This document shows positions 1-7,000 of a stretch of DNA of 15,571 bases, piece by piece. The DNA is taken from assembly GCF_042767895.1 (NCBI RefSeq), contig NC_091573.1:26092727-26108297 (forward strand). Direction: 5' to 3'. The DNA is from Penaeus vannamei (taxonomy: Eukaryota; Arthropoda; Malacostraca; Decapoda; Penaeidae). The notes beneath the pieces are model-generated. The model did not search any database. It worked only from the letters and a program-made list of their open reading frames with translations, and was not told the DNA's origin. The first letter of the stretch is position 1; the number at the start of each line of letters is the position of its first letter. The translations under genes and the position numbers were made by a program.

Positions 1-838
1 GTTTTAGGTTAGGTTAAGTTAGGTTAGGTTTTAGGTTTGGTTAGGATAGGTTAGGTTTTAGGTTAGGTTAGGTTAGGTTAGGTTTTAGGTTAGGTTAGGT
101 TAGGTTAGGTTTTAGGTTAGGTTAGGTTTTAAGTTTTAGGTTAGGTTAGGTTAGGTTAGGTTTTAGGTTAGGTTAGGTTAGGTTAGGTTAGGTTTTAGGT
201 TAGGTTAGGTTTTAGGTTAAGTTAGGTTAGGTTAGGTTAGGTTAGGTTTTAGGTTAGGTTAGGTTTTAGGTTAGGTTAGGTTTTAGGTTAAGTTAGGTTA
301 GGTTAGGTTAGGTTAGGTTTTAGGTTAGGTTAGGTTAGGTTAGGTTTTAGGTTAGGTTAGGTTAGGTTAGGTTAGGTTAGGTTTTAGGTAAGGTTAGGTT
401 AGGTTAGGTTTTAGGTTAGGTTAGGTTTTAGGTTAAGTTAGGTTAGGTTTTAGGTTAGGTTAGGTTAGGTTTTAGGTTAGGTTAGGTTATAAGTTAGGTT
501 AGGTTAGGTTAGGTTAGGTTTTAGGTTAGGTTAGGTTATAGGTAAGGTTATAGGTTAAGTTAAGTTAGATTATAGGTTAAGATTAGGTTATATGTTAGGT
601 TAGGCTATAGGTTAGGTTTGGTTATAGGTTAGGTTAGGTTATATGTTACGTTAGGTTATAGGTTAGGTTAGGTTATAGGTTAGGTTAGGTTATATGTTAG
701 GTTAGGTTAGGTTATAGGTTAGGTTAGGTTATAGATTAGGTTATAGGTTAGGTTATAGGTTAGATTAGGTTATAAGTTATGTTAGGTTATAGGTTAGGTT
801 AGGTTATAGGTTAGGTTAGGTTAGGTTATAGGTTTCGT
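1..838 (+). repeat. Degenerate (TTAGG)n array, interstitial or reversed telomere-type repeat
   Basis: The + strand reads GGTTAGGTTAGG almost without a break, which is the TTAGG repeat that caps most arthropod chromosomes. Runs of perfect pentamers are broken at irregular spacing by a heptamer. This is TTTTAGG up to about position 525 and TTATAGG from about 536 to 838. A few point variants (AAGTTAGG, GGTAAGG, TTAGATT) are scattered and become more frequent to the right. The G-rich strand runs 5' to 3' into the window. If position 1 lay near a chromosome end on the left, the + strand should read CCTAA, so this is an internal or inverted array, or an assembly join. No coding content is seen. The repeat identity is certain; its chromosomal position is unknown. 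Confidence 0.9.
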
Positions 839-1032
839 CAGGTTTAACATGCAGTAATATAGTCAATAAAACAATGATAATAAAAATGCGTAATAATAAC
901 AGTATCAATAACAAAACAGGTTAGGTTAGGTTAGCAATGCGTTCAAATGTTTCGTCAGGGTTAACATTAATATAGTCAATAAAACAATGATAATAAAAAC
1001 GCGTAGTAATAACAGTATCAATAATAAAACAG
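833..1032. repeat. Imperfect direct duplication, two copies about 117 bp apart
   Basis: Copy 1 (833-919) and copy 2 (950-1032) share TTTCGTCAGG, then TTAACAT, AATATAGTCAATAAAACAATG and AACAGTATCAATAA, ending in AAAACAG. They differ by a few substitutions and a short GCAG insertion in copy 1. Between them lies a small TTAGG island (918-934) and GCAATGCGTTCAAATG. Copy 1 starts directly at the end of the big TTAGG array, so each copy is preceded or followed by telomere-type repeat. The origin is not recognised. It may be a larger tandem repeat, or a retroelement end that was copied together with its TTAGG flank. Confidence 0.8.
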
Positions 1033-1082
1033 TTATAATCTTGATAATGAAAAGCAAACATATTAACATCATATAAATAAAC

Positions 1083-1262
1083 ATGGTAACGATGATATAC
1101 TACTAATATTTAATAACAAATAGAATAATCACAAACGTCAAGATACCATCAAGATATATAGAAACAATGATATAATAAAAATAATGTAACACAGTTGATA
1201 GGCAATGCTGACTCTAGTATCTTGAATAAAAGAAAGCATATTAATTTGGGAAGACTAATAAA
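1083..1262 (-). repeat. Left arm of a 180-bp inverted repeat
   Basis: Read on the minus strand, this stretch matches 2302-2481 on the plus strand over 180 positions without a gap. By hand alignment I count three mismatches, all near the inner end (in the stretch 1239-1250). Similarity stops sharply at both ends. The arm is AT-rich and has no convincing coding frame. On the minus strand it directly follows the LINE fragment at 1263-1682 and shares its orientation, so it may be part of that element or of a repeat it inserted into. The arms are separated by 1039 nt. Confidence 0.9.
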
Positions 1263-1682
1263 GAAAAGATTTGTGAGAAATTTGCGCGGATGGCAATTAA
1301 CTTGCAAGCTCTGGGGCGACATTAGAAAAATAATCATTAAAAGCGTCTGAGATTTGTTCTAGAGTATTTTTTATTTGCTTGTTATGGAGTATTGAAAGAG
1401 TTGTACAATCATTTTCAGTTATATTATTGCGTAATTCATGTATTGTTTTCCAAATCTTCCTTGTATTTACTCTAAATCTGAAAACCTTCGTAGATAAAGA
1501 TTTCATTTGGTAAATTTTATGACGGTGTTCAGATAGTTTCCATTTTTTTGTATTCCACAAAAGTGAGCATTCCTAATTCATATGCTTTATGCAAGGTAAA
1601 TTTGTGCTGTATCGATTTTGAAGTACCTTGAGTGACCCATGTTTTTTCTAGTCTTTTGATCGGTATGAATTTTGGTATTTTG
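1263..1682 (-). pseudogene. Broken LINE retrotransposon fragment, endonuclease-to-reverse-transcriptase linker region
   Basis: On the minus strand, conceptual translation from about 1682 gives TWVTQGTSKSIQHK, KAYELGMLTFVEYKK, then in another frame VFRFRVNTRKIWKTIHEL, AFNDYFSNVAPELAS and, past a stop, LPSAQISHKSFL. These pieces, in this order, are typical of the linker between the endonuclease and the reverse transcriptase of non-LTR retrotransposons of the Jockey/CR1 type. That is recognition from general knowledge of the family, not a search. The frame is broken at least twice: by a frameshift at the T homopolymer at about 1541-1547, and by a TAA stop just after LAS at about 1295. No endonuclease catalytic region and no reverse-transcriptase palm are present, so the element is a dead internal fragment of about 420 bp out of several kb. 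Its upstream end abuts a (GA)n tract and its downstream end abuts the 180-bp arm. LINE is likely; the clade is uncertain. Confidence 0.75.
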
Positions 1683-1686
1683 GGGG

Positions 1687-1802
<116 letters not shown>

Positions 1803-1901
1803 GAAGAAGGGGATAGGCAAGGGGAAGTTAGAAGGACATTGAAAAGAATAAAAAGGAACAAGAAAGAGTAAGTGGTGTAGACTATATCACGAAACATATT
1901 G

Positions 1902-2061
1902 CAATTTGTGTTCGAATCTAGGTGAGTCCCAGTTTGATTCTGAAATGGCGATGATGATGATAACGATTAATATTAATGATAATAGAAATGGAAATACAAA
2001 TGAAAATCGATCAGCATTGTTTGCTCCTCTTTGTGGATTCGAACCCACGAGCCCGGATTCT
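1902..2061. mobile_element. Two converging tRNA-like B-box motifs, possible SINE remnants
   Basis: On the + strand GTTCGAATC at 1910-1918 fits the RNA polymerase III B box. On the minus strand GGTTCGAATCC (2035-2045) is a perfect B box, preceded on that strand by GAATCCGGGCTCGTG, which resembles the anticodon-loop-to-T-arm part of a tRNA-derived SINE head. The expected A box on the minus strand would fall in or beyond the poly-C block and is not seen. The stretch between the boxes is AT-rich with GAT/AAT triplets. I read this as one or two decayed SINE heads facing each other; a chance match is possible for the weaker + strand box. Confidence 0.4.
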
Positions 2062-2106
2062 CCCCCCCCCCCCCCACCTACTAAATCTCCTCCTCCCCCC
2101 CCCCCC
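2062..2106. repeat. Paired poly-C tracts (C14 and C12)
   Basis: C14 at about 2062-2075 and C12 at about 2095-2106, separated by ACCTACTAAATCTCCTCCT. The complementary strand is G-rich. Exact run lengths in such homopolymers are often unreliable in assemblies. The tract borders the minus-strand tRNA-like B box. Confidence 0.9.
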
Positions 2107-2134
2107 ACACTCTCCGTCTCACATCAAAGACTAT

Positions 2135-2154
2135 AAACGAAAGATAGGAAAGCA
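2135..2154 (+). repeat. Left member of a 20-bp inverted pair
   Basis: AAACGAAAGATAGGAAAGCA pairs as an inverted repeat with 3193-3212, matching at 19 of 20 positions. The two ends would bound a segment of about 1.08 kb. It could be the terminal repeat of a small DNA transposon that later received the 180-bp arm, or a chance survivor of a decayed repeat. No target-site duplication is evident. Confidence 0.4.
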
Positions 2155-2197
2155 ATGCAAATGCCTGTGAGCCCCAGTGATTGGTGGATAATGTAAT

Positions 2198-2216
2198 ATC
2201 TGAACAATAGATGGCG
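2198..2216 (+). promoter_or_regulatory. Repeated 19-bp motif with a CTCF-like core, copy 1
   Basis: ATCTGAACAATAGATGGCG is found here and, identically, at 3128-3146. The core AATAGATGGCG resembles the AGATGGCGC part of the CTCF insulator-protein site, though this copy continues A instead of C after GGCG. The exact repetition over 19 bp more likely reflects shared descent from a repeat family than two independent sites. Function is inferred weakly. Confidence 0.35.
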
Positions 2217-2285
2217 ATGTGTACACGAAGTATCGTCTGTTTGTTTAATATCATGAAACGTCACTTACTGAAAATGGTAGGAAAA

Positions 2286-2299
2286 GTTAGGTTAGGTTA
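2286..2299 (+). repeat. Short TTAGG island next to the right inverted arm
   Basis: GTTAGGTTAGGTTA, nearly three telomere-type units, lies 2-3 bp upstream of the right 180-bp arm. Another island sits at 918-934. These islands sit at repeat borders and do not form arrays. Confidence 0.8.
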
Positions 2300-2301
2300 A
2301 A

Positions 2302-2481
2302 TTTATTAGTCTTCCCATACTAATATGCTTTCTTATATTCAAGATACTAGAGTCAGCATTGCCTATCAACTGTGTTACATTATTTTTATTATATCATTGT
2401 TTCTATATATCTTGATGGTATCTTGACGTTTGTGATTATTCTATTTGTTATTAAATATTAGTAGTATATCATCGTTACCAT
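2302..2481 (+). repeat. Right arm of the 180-bp inverted repeat
   Basis: This is the reverse-complement partner of 1083-1262, 177 of 180 positions matching with no gap. On its inner side it is preceded by a TTAGG island. On its outer side it runs into T-rich sequence and then an AATAAA signal (2589-2594) within GAAATGAAATAAAGAACTG, which could be the 3' end of an element transcribed rightwards. Its near-identity to the left arm implies a recent duplication or ongoing conversion relative to the decayed LINE piece between them. Confidence 0.9.
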
Positions 2482-3127
2482 ACAAATATGTTTCTTTTTT
2501 TGGTTTGTTTGTTTTTGCATGTTTTATGCTTCCTGTTCTAGCCGTAGGCCTGCTTTCCGCATAACTTTCATTGACGATGACGAAATGAAATAAAGAACTG
2601 TTTTACATACATGTGTTTTGTTTATCCTTGATTGACACCAAATATGAATGAAAAAGATGAAGAATTCATTAATGCCGAATGATTGTGGAGTTTATTTAAT
2701 AGATTTGTTTATTTAATAAATTGTAGTTTATTGAATTTGTTTATATTCATTGTATTACCACCAAAGATATTTTCTGCAATAAAATTGGATAGTATTTAAG
2801 CAATGGAATAATTCTATTGATATGTAAATATGCATACAAATGAGATCATTATTAATGTTTTATTCTTTTTCTGAAAAAGTTCAAAACATTATCTTAATGT
2901 ATGTAAAGAAATCTCTAATAAGGGAAAAGGTTATTAATGAACAGAATGATTAAATAATTCCATGTAAATTTATATATATATTAGTTCTTTGATAGTTATA
3001 TTTCATCTCATTAAAAAAGACTAAAATTTCAACTGAAATTATACCTTTAAAATCAAAACAAAACAAAAACAAAAAATCTATATAAATTTATATTCCCCCT
3101 TTAAACGTTCTCTTTCCTTAGTTATAC

Positions 3128-3146
3128 ATCTGAACAATAGATGGCG
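3128..3146 (+). promoter_or_regulatory. Repeated 19-bp motif with a CTCF-like core, copy 2
   Basis: Identical over 19 bp to 2198-2216, and here followed by CTGT. ACAATAGATGGCGC therefore agrees with the vertebrate CTCF core CCASYAGRKGGCRS at all but two positions. Whether the host CTCF binds this site is unknown. It lies 46 bp from the right member of the 20-bp inverted pair, while copy 1 lies 43 bp from the left member, so the motif may belong to the ends of one element. Confidence 0.4.
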
Positions 3147-3192
3147 CTGTATGAAGTTTTGGACATCACATTTTTTTCATCGGTGTGACACG

Positions 3193-3212
3193 TGCTTTCC
3201 TATCTTTGGTTT
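3193..3212 (-). repeat. Right member of a 20-bp inverted pair
   Basis: The reverse complement of this stretch matches 2135-2154 at 19 of 20 positions, differing only at the base after AAAC. It lies in a short, less AT-rich patch that also contains a CACGTG palindrome just upstream. Confidence 0.4.
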
Positions 3213-3441
3213 CCGTGGTCTTTTTGGGTTCAAATGATAAGCTATAATAGTTAATCGTTATAGTAATCTAAAAAAAAGTATTTATCATATAAAACGATTT
3301 ATAAAGTCAGTCAAAATTGGCAAAATTCTCTCTTGTATTTGATAAAAACAGATAGAAATTTGTAACTAGCTGCTCGCCTGTTTGTTTACATTTGTGTCGT
3401 TCCCCCGTCAGCTGACTGGATGAGATTAGCGATAATACGCC

Positions 3442-3449
3442 CTTATATA
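3442..3449 (-). promoter_or_regulatory. TATA-box-like motif on the minus strand
   Basis: On the minus strand the octamer TATATAAG followed by GGCG matches a good metazoan TATA box. About 28 nt downstream lies CTCATCC, a partial initiator. No gene is visible downstream on that strand, and the motif overlaps the end of a small open frame, so chance in AT-rich DNA is a real alternative. Confidence 0.2.
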
Positions 3450-3544
3450 GCATTATACATTGGTTGTTTCGCACTAAATCGTTGCCACATAGCCTGAATA
3501 ACGTTCACCATCGCCAGAGCCTGTGCAGGGGTTGAAGCCATCAT
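3443..3544 (-). CDS. Unrecognised 33-residue open frame
   Basis: A minus-strand frame opens with two ATG codons at 3544 and 3541 and ends at a TAA at 3443-3445. It begins MMASTPAQALAMVNVIQAMW and continues with a basic and Gln-rich stretch. Its amino-acid composition is balanced and not low-complexity, unlike almost every other frame in this window. Base composition here is also less AT-rich than its surroundings. It could be a remnant exon, a piece of a transposon or chance. I recognise no family and no signal peptide, and the length is too short for a firm call. Confidence 0.2.
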   Translation of the reverse strand: MMASTPAQALAMVNVIQAMWQRFSAKQPMYNAI

Positions 3545-3760
3545 CCTGTGTTTAGAATTTGGGTCGAACTGTTTCCGTGGTTCTCTTCGCTCGTATGACT
3601 GCGCGAGCCAAAATTATGTAAGTAAAGTAACGCGGAAGAAGTGCTAGTGTGACGGCCTTTAGACTAGCGATGCCTACGCTAGTCACAGGCTCATAATAGC
3701 GAATGTCAAAAATAGGGAAATATGCGATTTTTAAACCCCCCTGATTCGAAATTCTGGTGG
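3545..3760 (-). other. Unclassified sequence with a long, balanced minus-strand frame
   Basis: A minus-strand frame is open from 3860 to a stop just below 3552. Its first third lies over the antisense of the SINE head. The remaining 60 or so residues include GLKIAYFPIFDIRYYEP and LALLPRYFTYIILARAV, a hydrophobic stretch flanked by basic residues, and end at VRPKF. Composition is not low-complexity, but I recognise no family. On the + strand the same bases read as a patch rich in CG dinucleotides (CGCTCG, GCGCGAGCC, AACGCGG). It may be the body of an unidentified repeat into which the SINE inserted. Confidence 0.25.
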
Positions 3761-4054
3761 AGATGTGATGGCCGAGTGGTTTTAGCATCGGACTTCGGGC
3801 GTGTCGGCCGCCCGGGTTCGGTGTTCGAGCCCCGGCCGGTGACAGTGTTTCCTTGGGCAAGGAACTTTACTTTAATTGCCTAGTCGACTTGGGGGTGTAT
3901 GAATGTGTATGAATGTGTGTGTGAGTGATTGTGTGTGTGTGATGTATAATAATAATGTATAATATGTATGTTCTAATATATAATTTCATTTCATTTCAGT
4001 GTGGTGTATAATAATAATGTATAATATGTATAATCTAATATATAATTTCATTTC
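3761..4054 (+). mobile_element. tRNA-derived SINE-like element, duplicated AT-rich tail
   Basis: The head (about 3763-3845) contains a near-perfect RNA polymerase III A box, TGGCCGAGTGG (3769-3779), and a B box, GTTCGAGCCCC (3823-3833). Their spacing, and the GGCCGAGTGGTT sequence, are those of a serine- or leucine-type tRNA. The anticodon region is not a functional tRNA, and the sequence continues past the T arm into TTCCTTGGGCAAGGAACTTT (3849-3868), which resembles the conserved body of several marine-animal SINEs (from memory, not searched). A GT-rich stretch (3896-3941) and a 51-bp AT-rich tail unit present twice (3943-3993 and 4005-4055, ending TTTCATTTCA) follow. The tail ends exactly where the 84-bp satellite begins. 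No target-site duplication is identified. A SINE is the best reading; the family name is unknown. Confidence 0.7.
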
Positions 4055-7000
4055 AGGATTGGTGATGGAGAGTGGAGTGGAGTGGTGGTGAGTGAGTGGA
4101 GTGGAGAGTGGCGTGCTAGGGTCTCCCCGGGGGGCTCAGGATTGGTGATGGAGAGTGGAGCGGAGTGGTGGTGAGTGAGTGGAGTGGAGAGTGGCGTGCT
4201 AGGGTCTCCCCGGGGGGCTCAGGATTGGTGATGGAGAGTGGAGTGGAGTGGTGGTGAGTGAGTGGAGTGGAGTGTGGCGTGCTAGGGTCTCCCCGGGGGG
4301 CTCAGGATTGGTGATGGAGAGTGGAGTGGAGTGGTGGTGAGTGAGTGGAGTGGAGTGTGGCGTGCTAGGGTCTCCCCGGGGGGCTCAGGATTGGTGATGG
4401 AGAGTGGAGTGGAGTGGTGGTGAGTGAGTGGAGTGGAGTGGAGTGTGGCGTGCTAGGGTCTCCCCGGGGGGCTCAGGATTGGTGATGGAGAGTGGAGTGG
4501 AGTGGTGGTGAGTGAGTGGAGTGGAGTGGAGTGTGGCGTGCTAGGGTCTCCCCGGGGGGCTCAGGATTGGAGAGAGTGGAGTGGAGTGGTGGTGAGTGAG
4601 TGGAGTGGAGTGTGGCGTGCTAGGGTCTCCCCGGGGGGCTCAGGATTGGAGAGAGTGGAGTGGAGTGGTGGTGAGTGAGTGGAGTGGAGTGGAGTGTGGC
4701 GTGCTAGGGTCTCCCCGGGGGGCTCAGGATTGGAGAGAGTGGAGTGGAGTGGTGGTGAGTGAGTGGAGTGGAGTGGAGTGTGTGGCGTGCTAGGGTCTCC
4801 CCGGGGGGCTCAGGATTGGAGAGAGTGGAGTGGAGTGGTGGTGAGTGAGTGGAGTGGAGTGGAGTGTGGCGTGCTAGGGTCTCCCCGGGGGGCTCAGGAT
4901 TGGAGAGAGTGGAGTGGAGTGGAGTGGTGGTGAGTGAGTGGAGTGGAGTGGAGTGTGGCGTGCTAGGGTCTCCCCGGGGGGCTCAGGATTGGAGAGAGTG
5001 GAGTGGAGTGGTGGTGAGTGGAGTGGAGTGGAGTGGAGTGTGGCGTGCTAGGGTCTCCCCGGGGGGCTCAGGATTGGAGAGAGTGGAGTGGAGTGGTGGT
5101 GAGTGAGTGGAGTGGAGTGGAGTGTGGCGTGCTAGGGTCTCCCCGGGGGGCTCAGGATTGGAGAGAGTGGAGTGGAGTGGAGTGGAGTGTGTGGCGTGCT
5201 AGGGTCTCCCCGGGGGGCTCAGGATTGGAGAGAGTGGAGTGGAGTGGTGGTGAGTGAGTGGAGTGGAGTGGAGTGTGGCGTGCTAGGGTCTCCCCGGGGG
5301 GCTCAGGATTGGAGAGAGTGGAGTGGTGGTGAGTGAGTGGAGTGGAGTGGAGTGGAGTGTGTGGCGTGCTAGGGTCTCCCCGGGGGGCTCAGGATTGGAG
5401 AGAGTGGAGTGGAGTGGTGGTGAGTGAGTGGAGTGGAGTGGAGTGTGGCGTGCTAGGGTCTCCCCGGGGGGCTCAGGATTGGAGAGAGTGGAGTGGTGGT
5501 GAGTGAGTGGAGTGGAGTGGAGTGTGGCGTGCTAGGGTCTCCCCGGGGGGCTCAGGATTGGAGAGAGTGGAGTGGAGTGGTGGTGAGTGAGTGGAGTGGA
5601 GTGGAGTGGAGTGTGGCGTGCTAGGGTCTCCCCGGGGGGCTCAGGATTGGAGAGAGTGGAGTGGAGTGGTGGTGAGTGAGTGGAGTGGAGTGGAGTGTGG
5701 CGTGCTAGGGTCTCCCCGGGGGGCTCAGGATTGGAGAGAGTGGAGTGGAGTGGTGGTGAGTGAGTGGAGTGGAGTGTGGCGTGCTAGGGTCTCCCCGGGG
5801 GGCTCAGGATTGGAGAGAGTGGAGTGGAGTGGTGGTGAGTGGAGTGGAGTGGAGTGTGTGGCGTGCTAGGGTCTCCCCGGGGGGCTCAGGATTGGAGAGA
5901 GTGGAGTGGTGGTGAGTGAGTGGAGTGGAGTGGAGTGTGGCGTGCTAGGGTCTCCCCGGGGGGCTCAGGATTGGAGAGAGTGGAGTGGAGTGGTGGTGAG
6001 TGAGTGGAGTGGAGTGGAGTGTGTGGCGTGCTAGGGTCTCCCCGGGGGGCTCAGGATTGGAGAGAGTGGAGTGGAGTGGTGGTGAGTGAGTGGAGTGGAG
6101 TGGAGTGTGGCGTGCTAGGGTCTCCCCGGGGGGCTCAGGATTGGAGAGAGTGGAGTGGAGTGGTGGTGAGTGAGTGGAGTGGAGTGGAGTGTGTGGCGTG
6201 CTAGGGTCTCCCCGGGGGGCTCAGGATTGGAGAGAGTGGAGTGGAGTGGTGGTGAGTGAGTGGAGTGGAGTGGAGTGTGTGGCGTGCTAGGGTCTCCCCG
6301 GGGGGCTCAGGATTGGAGAGAGTGGAGTGGAGTGGCGGTGAGTGAGTGGAGTGGAGTGGAGTGGAGTGTGGCGTGCTAGGGTCTCCCCGGGGGGCTCAGG
6401 ATTGGAGAGAGTGGAGTGGAGTGGTGGTGAGTGAGTGGAGTGGAGTGGAGTGTGGCGTGCTAGGGTCTCCCCGGGGGGCTCAGGATTGGAGAGAGTGGAG
6501 TGGAGTGGTGGTGAGTGAGTGGAGTGGAGTGGAGTGTGTGGCGTGCTAGGGTCTCCCCGGGGGGCTCAGGATTGGAGAGAGTGGAGTGGAGTGGTGGTGA
6601 GTGAGTGGAGTGGAGTGGAGTGGAGTGTGGCGTGCTAGGGTCTCCCCGGGGGGCTCAGGATTGGAGAGAGTGGAGTGGAGTGGTGGTGAGTGAGTGGAGT
6701 GGAGTGGAGTGTGGCGTGCTAGGGTCTCCCCGGGGGGCTCAGGATTGGAGAGAGTGGAGTGGAGTGGTGGTGAGTGAGTGGAGTGGAGTGGAGTGTGTGG
6801 CGTGCTAGGGTCTCCCCGGGGGGCTCAGGATTGGAGAGAGTGGAGTGGAGTGGTGGTGAGTGAGTGGAGTGGAGTGTGGCGTGCTAGGGCTTCCCCGGGG
6901 GGCTCAGGATTGGAGAGAGAGTGAGTGGTGGTGAGTGGAGGGTGGTGAGTGGCGTGCTAGGGCTGCCCCGGGGGGCTCAGGATTGGAGAGAGAGTGAGTG

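Larger units (their letters stand above)
2482..3442. other. AT-rich spacer without a gene
   Basis: I see no credible coding frame, RNA gene or long tandem repeat. The notable points are an AATAAA hexamer at 2589-2594, an A-rich run at about 3055-3080, the second copy of the 19-bp CTCF-like motif (3128-3146) and the right member of the 20-bp inverted pair (3193-3212). From about 3360 the sequence becomes less AT-rich, marking the border of another repeat or of old unique sequence. Confidence 0.7.

Noticed and set aside
3763..3845. Functional tRNA gene
   Set aside because: The A and B boxes are good, but no acceptor stem or proper anticodon arm can be drawn and a SINE-like body follows the T arm.
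3987..4055. Real 3' splice acceptors at the two TTTCATTTCAG sites
   Set aside because: They fit an acceptor loosely, but they are the two copies of a SINE tail unit and no exon follows, only satellite.
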